Assembly (NCBI GenBank): GCA_026390535.1
Contig: JAPLFT010000101.1
Location: 1 to 18,895, forward strand
DNA from: Pseudomonadota bacterium
GTDB lineage: Bacteria; Bdellovibrionota; JAFGOL01
Reading direction: 5' to 3'
DNA: 18,895 bases
Below the pieces are notes generated by a model that searched no databases, had not been told where the DNA came from, and saw only the letters and a list, made by a program, of their open reading frames with translations. Both the position numbers and the translations under genes were made by a program. Of the stretch, positions 1 to 7,372 are shown one piece after another. The number at the start of each line of letters is the position of its first letter. Within the stretch, counting starts at the first letter, position 1.

Positions 1-54
1 CAGGAGCTGAGTTCGAATCTGACGAAGCATAAAGGAAAAAGACGAAGTAAGATA

Positions 55-140
55 TGGTGGAGAGGGAAGGATTTGAACCTTCGAAGGCTAACGCCAGCAG
101 ATTTACAGTCTGTCCCCTTTGGCCACTTGGGTACCTCTCC
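55..140 (-). tRNA. tRNA-Tyr (anticodon GTA)
   Basis: On the minus strand a full cloverleaf can be drawn. The acceptor stem GGAGAGG (140-134) pairs with CCTCTCC (65-59), followed by discriminator A at 58 and an encoded CCA (57-55). The anticodon loop contains GTA. A long class II variable arm is present, as expected for bacterial tRNA-Tyr, and the T loop reads TTCAAAT. It lies 22 bases downstream of tRNA-Thr. The order Thr then Tyr matches the start of the bacterial thrU-tyrU-glyT-thrT-tuf cluster, so tRNA-Gly and tuf may lie beyond the left edge; that last point is inference. Confidence 0.97.
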
Positions 141-162
141 ACAATTTTTCAAAGACTAGAAC

Positions 163-237
163 TGGAGCTGGCGATGGGACTTGAACCCGCAACCTGCTGA
201 TTACAAATCAGCTGCTCTACCATTGAGCTACACCAGC
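163..237 (-). tRNA. tRNA-Thr (anticodon TGT)
   Basis: The minus strand shows an acceptor stem GCTGGTG (237-231) pairing with CGCCAGC (173-167, one G-U). It also has a D arm with AGCTCAATGGTAGAGC, anticodon TGT in a loop closed by CTGAT/ATCAG, T loop TTCAAGT, discriminator T and encoded CCA (165-163). It is the first tRNA of a pair with tRNA-Tyr and lies downstream of rlmB, so it may be transcribed both from its own promoter and by read-through. Confidence 0.97.
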
Positions 238-257
238 CCTTTTTACAGGACTGAAAC

Positions 258-286
258 TATTTATATTCTAAAGTATCAAATTGCAA
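258..286 (-). promoter_or_regulatory. Candidate sigma-70 promoter for the tRNA-Thr/tRNA-Tyr pair
   Basis: On the minus strand a TTGCAA -35-like box (286-281) is separated by 17 bases from TAAATA (263-258). The predicted start would be near 250, about 13 bases before the tRNA-Thr 5' end. The match is partial (TATAAA at 265-260 is an alternative -10), so this is a weak call. Confidence 0.35.
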
Positions 287-304
287 GATTTTTTTAATCA
301 GTCG

Positions 305-1063
305 CTAATTGGGAAATGACTGTCTTAGAACTTCATACATAACTACTGCAGCAGATACGGATGCGTTTAACGAATGTGCCTTTGAGGATATCGGTATCCT
401 GAGTATCATGTCACAGTTATCTCTTAAAAGTCTTCTTATGCCGGAATCCTCGCCGCCAATCACACAACAAACATTTCCCTTAAGATCCGCTTTACGAATA
501 TCCTGGGTGCCGTCAGCCTCAAAGCCATAGATCCAAAAATTATTTTCCTTGAGTATTCCAACCGCGCGAACAAGATTCAGTTCTTCACTTACCTTTATAT
601 ACTCAACCGCTCCGCTTGATGTCTTATACACATCCGAGGTTATGCTGGCATTCCTGTCTTTTGGAACGATTATAGCCTCTACATTAAAAGCAACCGCTGT
701 CCTTATTATCGCCCCAAGATTGTGGATATCCGTGATCCCATCTAACATAAAAAAGATTCTGCCTTTTTTATCTTTATCGCTGTTCAAGACATCCATCAAA
801 GACGGTGTTTGAATAGGATTAATAAAGGCAAATACCCTCTGATGATTTGCCCCAGGACGAAATTTGATTTTTTCAAACGCTTCTTCTTCTGTTTGCTCAG
901 ATATTCTGATCCTATATTTTTGAGCATTCTGTCTTATAGAGGCAAGACGATCTCCCTCTTTTTTTTCATCCCTGGTTTTTATAAAGACTATTTCCTTTAT
1001 ATCTTTTGGACGATTATCTATTACTGCTGAAACGGGATTTATACCGTAGATCCAAAGGCTCAT
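305..1063 (-). CDS. rlmB: 23S rRNA (guanosine-2'-O-)-methyltransferase RlmB (TrmH/SpoU family)
   Basis: This is a 252-residue SpoU/TrmH-family 2'-O-ribose methyltransferase, which transfers methyl from S-adenosylmethionine to a ribose of 23S rRNA. The N-terminal ~75 residues form the small substrate-binding domain typical of RlmB. The trefoil-knot SPOUT domain follows with all three SpoU motifs. Motif 1 is DGITDIHNLGAIIRTA (N115, R121), motif 2 is VIGGEDSGIR (E205), and motif 3 is around RIPISSKAHSLNASVSAAV (S231, N233, S235). The length is normal for RlmB. The start codon overlaps the pyrF stop by 4 bases (ATGA), so the two are translationally coupled. A close paralogue acting on tRNA cannot be excluded, but the N-terminal domain favours RlmB. 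Confidence 0.92.
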   Translation of the reverse strand: MSLWIYGINPVSAVIDNRPKDIKEIVFIKTRDEKKEGDRLASIRQNAQKYRIRISEQTEEEAFEKIKFRPGANHQRVFAFINPIQTPSLMDVLNSDKDKKGRIFFMLDGITDIHNLGAIIRTAVAFNVEAIIVPKDRNASITSDVYKTSSGAVEYIKVSEELNLVRAVGILKENNFWIYGFEADGTQDIRKADLKGNVCCVIGGEDSGIRRLLRDNCDMILRIPISSKAHSLNASVSAAVVMYEVLRQSFPN

Positions 1064-1803
1064 TTATTGTTAACCTTCACATTATTGACTTTAGCCATAA
1101 GGGTGTAGATATCTTTTAATGCCTTAACCGGGTCGGGTGCTCCATAAACAGGACGCCCTATAACAAGATAGTCTGCACCGTCGGCAATTGCGGTGTCAGG
1201 GCTAGCTACTCTTTTTTGATCGTTCGTATTATTTTCAGGGAGTCTTATCCCGGGTATTACCGCAATAAAATCTTTCTTTATCTGTGTTTTAAGTTTTTTC
1301 ACTTCCAGCGGAGAACATACCACACCACCTACACCCTCTGATATTGCCATATTAGCCAGATTAATAACCTGAACATCAACAGGGTTATTTATCCCTATTT
1401 CTTTTAATAAAGTTTCATTCATAGACGTTAACACAGTCACGCCAAGGACTATGGGAATCTTTTTACCGGACTTTGAGGCACCATCTCGCGCACCGTTTAC
1501 CGCTGCCTTGCACATTTCCCTTCCGCCGCTTGTGTGTATAGTAAGCATATCCACTCCAAGCCCTGCAGCCTCTTTACAAGCAGTTTCTACAGTATTCGGT
1601 ATATCGTGATATTTAAGGTCCAAAAAAACATCGTAGCCTTTGTCTTTTAGTTCTTTAACAATAGAAGGGCCGTACTTTGTAAAAAGCCTCATCCCCACTT
1701 TAAAGGTCTTAAGGTTTTTACCAACCTTAGTTACAAGGTCACGAACCTCTTCTATATTATTTACGTCCAGTGCAACTATTACCCTTGGGTCTATCTTTTC
1801 CAT
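1060..1803 (-). CDS. pyrF: Orotidine-5'-phosphate decarboxylase PyrF
   Basis: This 247-residue TIM-barrel enzyme converts OMP to UMP, the last step of de novo pyrimidine synthesis. The catalytic DxKxxD motif is present as DLKYHDIPNT (D62, K64, D67). D13 lies in the first strand (VALDV). The phosphate-binding residues are in VIPGIR (R187) and LVIGRPVYGA (R217). The length is typical of the short bacterial group I enzyme. The gene starts 29 bases after proS with a GAGAGG ribosome-binding site about 11 bases upstream, and overlaps rlmB by 4 bases. It is therefore an internal gene of the ispG-proS-pyrF-rlmB operon. Nothing in the sequence suggests pyrimidine-specific attenuation. Confidence 0.96.
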   Translation of the reverse strand: MEKIDPRVIVALDVNNIEEVRDLVTKVGKNLKTFKVGMRLFTKYGPSIVKELKDKGYDVFLDLKYHDIPNTVETACKEAAGLGVDMLTIHTSGGREMCKAAVNGARDGASKSGKKIPIVLGVTVLTSMNETLLKEIGINNPVDVQVINLANMAISEGVGGVVCSPLEVKKLKTQIKKDFIAVIPGIRLPENNTNDQKRVASPDTAIADGADYLVIGRPVYGAPDPVKALKDIYTLMAKVNNVKVNNK

Positions 1804-1832
1804 ATTAGTTATGACCTCTCTGTTTTCTTACG

Positions 1833-3260
1833 CTAATGTGACCTTGCAAAATGCACTCTTCTCTCTGAAGGTTTGCCGCAACAGATGCATTTTCCTTTTT
1901 CCTTCTTATAATCAAAACTCAGACACCTTATGGTGGCCTTTGTATCCGCCTTTATCTGATCCTCACATTCCCTTCTTCCACACCAATGGAGCAGGAACAT
2001 ACCGCCTTCCTCACATTTGGTTTTAAAGGCCTCATAGTCGTCCATGGTAAAGGTTCTTGAATCAAGTATGTCCTTTGCTTTCTTGAACATGGCGTTCTGT
2101 ATTTCTTCCATAAGTCCCTCTATTTTTTTGGGGGCATCCTTGAAAGGAATAGTAAATTTTTCTCCGGTATCACGTCTTGCAATAGTAAATACACCATTCT
2201 CAAAATCCTTAGGTCCTATTTCCACTCTAACAGGCACTCCCTCTATTTCGTACTGATGGAACTTAAATCCAGGGCTGTTATTTTCCGTATCGTCAATTTT
2301 TACAGAGACCTTGTCTTTCAATTTATCTTTGAGCTCATTTATCTTTTCCAAAAGTTTGGAAGAATCAAAATCCTTCTTAAATATAGGTATGATCACACAT
2401 TGTAATGGAGCAAGACGCGGAGGAAGTACAAGCCCTTTATCATCGCTGTGAGCCAGTACTATTGCTCCAACAAGTCTAGTGGAAACGCCCCATGATGTTT
2501 GCCATACATATTCCTGTTTTCCTTCCTTGCTCAGATATTTTGTTCCAAACGCCTTTGCAAAGTTCTGTCCAAGAAGGTGGCTTGTTCCTCCCTGAAGCGC
2601 TCGACCGTCCTGCATCAACATCTCTATACAGTATGTTTCTACTGCACCTGCAAATTTTTCACTTTCTGTCTTTATGCCGTCTATTATAGGGATCGCCATA
2701 TACTCCTCGGCAAATTTTTTATATATGTTCAGCATTCGTATTGTCTCTTCCCTGGCTTCCTTCTCTGTAGCATGACAAGTGTGTCCTTCCTGCCACAGGA
2801 ACTCGGTGGTCCTTAAGAACAATTTAGTTCTCATCTCCCATCGGACAACGTTAGCCCATTGATTGATAAGCATTGGGAGATCTCTATAGGATTGTATCCA
2901 TTTTGTGAACATCGCATTAATTATAGTTTCGCTGGTCGGTCTTATAACAAGCGGTTCTTCAAGTTTTTTACCCCCACCGTGAGTAACAACTGCACACTCA
3001 GGAGCAAAACCTTCCACATGTTCTGCCTCTTTATGTAAAAAACTCTCCGGTATAAAAAGAGGAAAATACGCGTTAACGTGCCCGGTCTCTTTGAACATAC
3101 TATCAAGCTGCTGTTGTATCTTTTCCCATATCGCATATCCTGTCGGTCTTATGACCATACAGCCTTTCACCGGTGAATAATCAGCCAGTTTTGCATTTAA
3201 AACTACGTCTACATACCATTGACCAAAATCTTCACTTCTTGGGGTAATCCTTTCAGCCAT
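1833..3260 (-). CDS. proS: Prolyl-tRNA synthetase, archaeal/eukaryotic-type
   Basis: This 475-residue class II synthetase charges tRNA-Pro. Motif 2 appears as RWEMRTKLFLRTTEFLWQEG and motif 3 around SWGVSTRLVGAIVLAHSDDKG. The ~180-residue bacterial editing insertion is absent. Instead there is an anticodon-binding domain and a C-terminal zinc-binding domain, with cysteines at 427, 432, 458 and 460/461 and a terminal aromatic/basic tail. This is the archaeal/eukaryotic-type layout, also found in some bacteria such as Thermus. The start is supported by AAGGAG 10 bases upstream, overlapping the ispG stop. With no editing insertion, proofreading of mischarged Ala-tRNA-Pro would need a trans-acting factor, and none is seen here. 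Confidence 0.96.
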   Translation of the reverse strand: MAERITPRSEDFGQWYVDVVLNAKLADYSPVKGCMVIRPTGYAIWEKIQQQLDSMFKETGHVNAYFPLFIPESFLHKEAEHVEGFAPECAVVTHGGGKKLEEPLVIRPTSETIINAMFTKWIQSYRDLPMLINQWANVVRWEMRTKLFLRTTEFLWQEGHTCHATEKEAREETIRMLNIYKKFAEEYMAIPIIDGIKTESEKFAGAVETYCIEMLMQDGRALQGGTSHLLGQNFAKAFGTKYLSKEGKQEYVWQTSWGVSTRLVGAIVLAHSDDKGLVLPPRLAPLQCVIIPIFKKDFDSSKLLEKINELKDKLKDKVSVKIDDTENNSPGFKFHQYEIEGVPVRVEIGPKDFENGVFTIARRDTGEKFTIPFKDAPKKIEGLMEEIQNAMFKKAKDILDSRTFTMDDYEAFKTKCEEGGMFLLHWCGRRECEDQIKADTKATIRCLSFDYKKEKGKCICCGKPSERRVHFARSH

Positions 3261-3275
3261 TATTTTCTATCTCCT

Positions 3276-4343
3276 TCATACTTTATTTTTAGTTTTTATT
3301 TTTTCTTTAATATAGTCGGAAATCTCCGTATATGCATCATCTACTGAAACTTTTTTAATAATCTCACCATTTATAAAAACAGCTGCGCAATCTTTTCCGC
3401 CCGCAATACCGATGTCAGCCTCTTTTGCTTCTCCGGGACCGTTTACTATACACCCCATGACCGCTACCTTTATTGGAATATTAACCCAGCTGAATTCTCT
3501 TTCCAGTTTATCGGCTATGTTTATAACATCAACCTCTGTCCTTGAGCATGTGGGGCACGATATTATTTCCAATCCTTCCCTTAATTTTAACGCCTTTAAT
3601 AATTCCTTTGCCGCTATGACCTCATTAACAGGATCGGAAGAAAGGGATATCCTTATAGTATCACCTATACCTTCTTTTAAAAGATCTCCCACCCCGATTG
3701 CAGAGCGGACAACGCCGCTTACAAGTGTTCCGGCCTCGGTAAGTCCGATATGGAGAGGAGTATCTGTTTTTGAGGAAACAAGTCTGTTTGCATTTACCAT
3801 AGTCGCTATATCTGAAGACTTAATGGATATTTTAAAATTATAAAAATCCTGCTTTTTAAAAAATTCGTCCCAATTAAGTGCGGATTCCGCAAGAGCCTCA
3901 GCCGTAGGGCGACTATATTTGAGCAATAAATCCTTTTCCAGCGAACCGGAATTAACACCTATTCTTATACATACTTTATTTTTTTTAGCGGCATCTATTA
4001 TTTTAACGATTGACTCTTTCCCACCGATGTTCCCGGGATTTATCCTTACTCCTGCACAACCTTTTTCAACACATTTTAGTGCAAGACCGGCGTCAAAATG
4101 TATATCCGCTATTAAAGGGACTTCAACGTTAGGTTTGATCTCCAAAAATACCTTTAGGGCTTTTTCATTAGGAACACTTATACGGATTATCTCACATCCG
4201 GCCCTTACTAGTTGTTCCACCTGGGTAAACGTTTCAAGCAGTTTTGTACTGTCCGTATTTGTCATAGATTGTATGGCTATAGGGTTACCCCTGCCCAGAC
4301 TAACTTTACCCATGTTTATGATCCTAGTATTTAAACGTGACAT
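3276..4343 (-). CDS. ispG: 4-hydroxy-3-methylbut-2-en-1-yl diphosphate synthase IspG (GcpE)
   Basis: This 355-residue iron-sulfur enzyme of the MEP isoprenoid pathway converts MEcPP to HMBPP. The N-terminal TIM-barrel region carries the hallmark IAIQSMTNT near residues 22-30. The C-terminal [4Fe-4S] domain has SCPTCSRTE (C263, C266) and MGCIVNGPGEA (C298, E305). These match the three cysteines and the glutamate that ligate the cluster in the bacterial short form. No plant-type insertion is present. It lies 15 bases upstream of proS, a common pairing in bacteria. A clear Shine-Dalgarno before the chosen ATG is missing, but the conserved N-terminus supports the start. Confidence 0.96.
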   Translation of the reverse strand: MSRLNTRIINMGKVSLGRGNPIAIQSMTNTDSTKLLETFTQVEQLVRAGCEIIRISVPNEKALKVFLEIKPNVEVPLIADIHFDAGLALKCVEKGCAGVRINPGNIGGKESIVKIIDAAKKNKVCIRIGVNSGSLEKDLLLKYSRPTAEALAESALNWDEFFKKQDFYNFKISIKSSDIATMVNANRLVSSKTDTPLHIGLTEAGTLVSGVVRSAIGVGDLLKEGIGDTIRISLSSDPVNEVIAAKELLKALKLREGLEIISCPTCSRTEVDVINIADKLEREFSWVNIPIKVAVMGCIVNGPGEAKEADIGIAGGKDCAAVFINGEIIKKVSVDDAYTEISDYIKEKIKTKNKV

Positions 4344-4403
4344 AAGAGCTTGTCTTTACCAGAGAATCATCCAGACTTCAATAACACGTTTAGTATAGAG
4401 GCA

Positions 4404-4940
4404 TTATGACTTTTTTTTGCGGGTTTTTAATCTTTTGGGTTTTGATTTCAGAGGTTTTAACTTCAGGGGCTTTAATCTTTTAGGTCTTGATTTTTCCTGC
4501 AGGGTTTTAGCCATAGAATTAAAAGCTACTGCCAGATCTTTTAATTCATCTCCTTTTCTTAAATATACTCTGGCACTGTAACGTCCCTCTGCTACATCCT
4601 GCATTTTTCTTTTTAATACTAATACCGGTCCCATTATCTTGTGAGTTAAAATAATTCCCAGAAAGAACAAAACACACATAACAAGGAAAATAAGTACCAT
4701 TAGATAAATCGCTATTTTTTTCTGCTCGCCGAATATTACCTGTGCAATTTCCGGACTTTCACTAAAATTTGGAATGAACACATGGATATTTTCGTTAAGA
4801 AAGTAAAAAACATGTGCCGCAAAAAGAGCAGCCACCAATCCACCCAATAATGACAATAATATTGAATACTTAAACTGAAATGGCCTATTTACAAGGAAAA
4901 TAGATCTCGTGGTTACGTTTGTTTTCTTTATTTTAAACAT
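4404..4940 (-). CDS. Two-TM HAMP-domain membrane protein with a repetitive lysine-rich tail
   Basis: Starting at the ATG at 4940 this protein has 178 residues; an ATG at 4976 would add 12. A cytoplasmic N-terminus (FKIKKTN) is followed by TM1 (about 26-48), a ~28-residue periplasmic segment, TM2 (about 76-98) and a HAMP linker (about 99-148) with the usual P in IMGPVLVLKR and a DELKDLAVAFNSMA second helix. No kinase, cyclase or methyl-accepting domain follows. The protein ends in a very basic tail built from two copies of a ~15-residue unit (SRPKRLKPLK... and SKPKRLKTRK...). The 4940 start is preferred because a TATAAT box lies between the two ATGs. The gene ends 60 bases before ispG. Its function is unknown; a trans-acting signal relay or nucleic-acid/phosphate-binding tail are speculations. 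Confidence 0.72.
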   Translation of the reverse strand: MFKIKKTNVTTRSIFLVNRPFQFKYSILLSLLGGLVAALFAAHVFYFLNENIHVFIPNFSESPEIAQVIFGEQKKIAIYLMVLIFLVMCVLFFLGIILTHKIMGPVLVLKRKMQDVAEGRYSARVYLRKGDELKDLAVAFNSMAKTLQEKSRPKRLKPLKLKPLKSKPKRLKTRKKKS

Positions 4941-4946
4941 GACCAA

Positions 4947-4955
4947 ATTATACCA
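4947..4955 (-). promoter_or_regulatory. Extended -10 promoter of the HAMP-protein gene (possibly leaderless)
   Basis: The minus strand reads TGGTATAAT, a perfect -10 hexamer with the extended TGn motif and no good -35. The hexamer ends only 6 bases before the ATG at 4940, which puts the expected transcription start on or next to that ATG. If active, the mRNA would be leaderless, and the longer start at 4976 would be excluded. Confidence 0.5.
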
Positions 4956-4990
4956 TAGCCCAAGAATTTGACACATTTATTTGAAACAAA

Positions 4991-5020
4991 TTGATATTTT
5001 ACCTCTTTGCCCCGAATAAT
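4991..5020 (+). promoter_or_regulatory. Candidate sigma-70 promoter for the HD-GYP gene
   Basis: TTGATA (4991-4996), an 18-base spacer and AATAAT (5015-5020) each match the consensus at 5 of 6 positions. Transcription would start near 5027, giving a leader of about 77 bases before the ATG at 5104. It is divergent from the HAMP gene promoter. Confidence 0.45.
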
Positions 5021-5044
5021 AGATATTAATTAAATAATTTTAAC

Positions 5045-5096
5045 CCGTAGCCTTATTTGATTTGTCAAAGGTATAAACGGAAGCTAAAAAAGGCGG
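5045..5096 (+). promoter_or_regulatory. Structured leader with Shine-Dalgarno that can be paired
   Basis: A strong ribosome-binding site AAGGCGG (5090-5096) sits seven T's before the ATG at 5104. Upstream, TTTGA/TCAAA (5056-5060/5065-5069) closed by CC/GG and by CCGT/ACGG (5045-5048/5077-5080) can form a hairpin. GCCTT (5050-5054) is also complementary to AAGGC of the ribosome-binding site. The two pairings compete. I do not recognise a known riboswitch class here. Confidence 0.3.
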
Positions 5097-5103
5097 TTTT
5101 TTT

Positions 5104-5754
5104 ATGGATAAAAAGAACTTACCAAATGATTTATACGATATAATCGCGGCATTAACGCTAAAAAACAAAGAACAGTTTCAGGATATCGTAAACGTAGTAA
5201 TAAACGCATTAAAGGAAAAGGATCAATACACTCAGGGGCATTCGGTTAGAGTAATAGAATTTTCCGTAAAAATAGGCCATGAAATCGGACTTAATGAGGA
5301 AGACATTAGATCATTAGAGATAGCTTCCGTGCTTCACGATATCGGCAAGCTTGGGGTTCCAGACAAGATCCTTAAAAAACCTGGAAGGTTAACCAAAGAA
5401 GAATATCAAATAATGCAACAGCATTCAGCTAATGGGGAAAAATTATTAGACGGCATAAAAAACCTGGAGAAATATAAAAAATATATACGTGCACATCATG
5501 AACGTTACGACGGATTTGGTTACCCCGACGGATTAAAGGGTAATGATATCCCTCTTATATCAAGGATTATCTTTGTTGCTGATACGTTTGATGCAATGAC
5601 CTCAGACAGACCTTATAGAAAAGGACTTCCCATAGAAGCTGCAATCGATGAACTTATTAAGTGCAGCGGCACACAGTTTGATCCTTACGTAGTAGAAGCA
5701 TTTTTAAATGTACTGAGAAAAGAACAGGAAGAACTCAATAAAGAAGCTGTCTAA
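5104..5754 (+). CDS. Stand-alone HD-GYP domain protein (c-di-GMP phosphodiesterase)
   Basis: This 216-residue protein consists almost entirely of an HD-GYP domain, which hydrolyses the second messenger c-di-GMP. The motifs seen are QGHSVRV (H46), the HD pair in LHDIGKLGVP (H78, D79), QQHS (H107), HHERYDGFGYPDGLKG (H131, H132 and GYP at 139-141) and VADTFDAM (D160). These supply the metal ligands of active HD-GYP enzymes. No receiver, PAS or membrane domain is attached; about 40 N-terminal residues (helical) precede the domain. It is probably cytosolic and partnered with a separate sensor. It is transcribed divergently from the HAMP protein, which could be such a sensor (inference only). Translation starts after AAGGCGG with a T7 spacer. 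Confidence 0.92.
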   Translation: MDKKNLPNDLYDIIAALTLKNKEQFQDIVNVVINALKEKDQYTQGHSVRVIEFSVKIGHEIGLNEEDIRSLEIASVLHDIGKLGVPDKILKKPGRLTKEEYQIMQQHSANGEKLLDGIKNLEKYKKYIRAHHERYDGFGYPDGLKGNDIPLISRIIFVADTFDAMTSDRPYRKGLPIEAAIDELIKCSGTQFDPYVVEAFLNVLRKEQEELNKEAV

Positions 5755-5883
5755 TTATATTTAAAAATCCGACGGAAACAAAGCTCACATTTAAATCTTC
5801 CTTGTAAGTTATAATTGCATGTGTAATTGACGCTCTATTTGCTTTTCATTGCCGGTATGAATGTATGTAATTCAAATATATAG

Positions 5884-5912
5884 TTGACAAAACTGACTGA
5901 ATATGATATAAT
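5884..5912 (+). promoter_or_regulatory. Consensus sigma-70 promoter
   Basis: TTGACA (5884-5889), a 17-base spacer and TATAAT (5907-5912) match the vegetative consensus at every position. Transcription should start around 5919-5920, leaving a ~33-base leader that contains GGGAGGT just before the ATG at 5953. The flanking sequence from 5755 to 5883 shows no gene and no clear terminator for the HD-GYP gene. Confidence 0.85.
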
Positions 5913-5952
5913 TGTTAATAACATTTAAAAAGGCTAGGTCTGGGAGGTACAT

Positions 5953-6783
5953 ATGCTAAATAAAAACTTATTTTCCTTTATATTGGTAATAACGACTATA
6001 CTATTTTTTGCCGGATGTACAAACAGTAGAAAAAGCGGTGGTGGTGGGAGCTGCCTTGCAGGCCAAACACTGGTAAGCGGTAAATGTATAGTTTGTCAGA
6101 TAGATTCAAACGGCAATTGCGTAGATACAAGTTCCCTGTGTTCTTCTATAACACCTGAAGCACTTGAAACAGACACAAGGGTTCCAAGTTGGGGTGGAAT
6201 TGCCATCTATAAAATGGTATCTGACAGCTGTTACGCAGATGCTCTAACATGTAATTTCTATCAGAGTGATTCATGCTTACTATGGAAATGGTCCCAACAG
6301 GATAAAGACGATCTAACGATTGGAGCGGCTCCGCTTACAATCACAATATGTGATAATTCATCGGATCCTAATTGTGACAGTACTTATATATTCAGATTCG
6401 TAAAATGTAGCGGGGACGTTTATTTATTGAGCATATTAGGCAGAAACAACATTTATAAACTAACGTGTGATAATAAATCAGGCAGTAATAGTGTTAGCTC
6501 TTTTAAAATAGGAAGCACAACTGACGGTATAGGAATAAGTCAGATTAACAACCAGATATTTGTACTAACTCCGCAAAAGAAAACTTCCATCGTAATGGAT
6601 ATCAGTTCCGCAGAATGGACCAGCGACGGATCATGGCAAGGAGATGTTCCAAGCATCCAGGATCATGTGGCCGATGATCTTGTTACGTGTTTAAAATCAT
6701 TAACCGGCAGCACCAGTTTAGAAGGGACATATTGCGCCGTAGTTAATTATAGATTCACTGGAAGCTCCGCTATACTTATGTAA
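5953..6783 (+). CDS. Cysteine-rich predicted lipoprotein, function unknown
   Basis: This 276-residue protein has a type II signal peptide: charged N-terminus, hydrophobic core and lipobox FAGC with the lipidated cysteine at 22. A Gly-rich linker (KSGGGG) and a short cysteine-rich stretch follow, of the form C-x-x-G-x-x-L-V-x-G-K-C-x-x-C. That pattern is common at the base of surface lipoproteins in several diderm phyla. The remainder (about 55-276) has scattered cysteines likely to form disulfides and no motif I recognise. The C-terminal third resembles that of the next gene (FVLTPQKK...MD...W against FVIGPQKT...MD...W), suggesting an old duplication. It is expressed from a consensus promoter with a strong ribosome-binding site, and the second gene follows after 18 bases. 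The residue after the lipidated Cys is Thr, giving no inner-membrane retention signal of the Asp+2 type. Confidence 0.8.
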   Translation: MLNKNLFSFILVITTILFFAGCTNSRKSGGGGSCLAGQTLVSGKCIVCQIDSNGNCVDTSSLCSSITPEALETDTRVPSWGGIAIYKMVSDSCYADALTCNFYQSDSCLLWKWSQQDKDDLTIGAAPLTITICDNSSDPNCDSTYIFRFVKCSGDVYLLSILGRNNIYKLTCDNKSGSNSVSSFKIGSTTDGIGISQINNQIFVLTPQKKTSIVMDISSAEWTSDGSWQGDVPSIQDHVADDLVTCLKSLTGSTSLEGTYCAVVNYRFTGSSAILM

Positions 6784-6801
6784 GAATTTGGAGGTATTAA
6801 T

Positions 6802-7371
6802 ATGAAAAAAATATTACTGACACTAATAGTCCTTATAGTCCCTATAATATATGCCACTAACAGCTACGGCAGTGGTAATACCTCATACAACATTTTTAAG
6901 TTTTACCCTGCAAAAATCGCTTCAACTTGTCCCAGCACTAAATTGGAAAAGATAACTTCTACCCTGTCCTTTTGTTATGATCACGACGCAGAAATAACGG
7001 CAACCAGCATGGGTATAATAAATTGCAGCAACGCTGTATATTACATAGCAAATAATACAAATCCGTTATGCTCAACCGGAATGTCCGGTTATACCAAAAT
7101 CGGCGATATAGGTTCCGTATATATTCGTGTACACGGATCTCTTGATGTCTCCGGTTATGATATTTTTGTAATAGGCCCTCAAAAAACCCTTTATATGGAA
7201 ATGGATAATCTGGATGCAAGCACATGGACAATTGCACAAAAAGCCGCTTATCTAAAATTAAAAGCCAGTTCTTCTTTGACAGTAAGAGACTGTTTGTTGA
7301 ATCTTAGAAAAACAAGTGATGCTAAATGTATTATAACTTCCACTGTAACAACTGGGGATCCGACGCAATAG
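6802..7371 (+). CDS. Exported protein related to the preceding lipoprotein, function unknown
   Basis: This 189-residue protein has an N-terminal signal peptide (MKKILLTLIVLIVPIIYATN) with likely type I cleavage near residues 20-25; there is no lipobox. The mature part contains about seven cysteines and is rich in Ser/Thr. Residues from about 118 (DIFVIGPQKTLYMEMD) align by eye with the C-terminal part of the upstream lipoprotein, so the two appear to be paralogues. The start is supported by GGAGG 7 bases upstream. It is co-transcribed with the lipoprotein (18-base gap). Its stop lies one base from the stop of the convergent spoVR gene, leaving no intergenic terminator. No known domain is recognised; a surface or pilin-like role is only a guess. 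Confidence 0.78.
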   Translation: MKKILLTLIVLIVPIIYATNSYGSGNTSYNIFKFYPAKIASTCPSTKLEKITSTLSFCYDHDAEITATSMGIINCSNAVYYIANNTNPLCSTGMSGYTKIGDIGSVYIRVHGSLDVSGYDIFVIGPQKTLYMEMDNLDASTWTIAQKAAYLKLKASSSLTVRDCLLNLRKTSDAKCIITSTVTTGDPTQ

Positions 7372-7372
7372 A

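Noticed and set aside
1..54. TTCGAAT-containing stretch resembling a tRNA T loop at the left edge
   Set aside because: The flanking bases (ctgag/ctgac) do not form a T stem and there is no acceptor stem or CCA; too little sequence to call a tRNA.
5041..5103. Rho-independent terminator (GGCGG followed by T7) before the HD-GYP gene
   Set aside because: There is no stable GC-rich stem directly before the T run; the G-rich block is better read as the ribosome-binding site with a T spacer.
5867..5877. GTAATTCAAAT shared with the palindromic element at 18782
   Set aside because: Only an 11-base AT-rich match without surrounding similarity; expected by chance.
5820..5880. TTGACG near 5827 as a second promoter
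   Set aside because: No -10 hexamer at 16-18 bases; the full consensus promoter lies 55 bases downstream.
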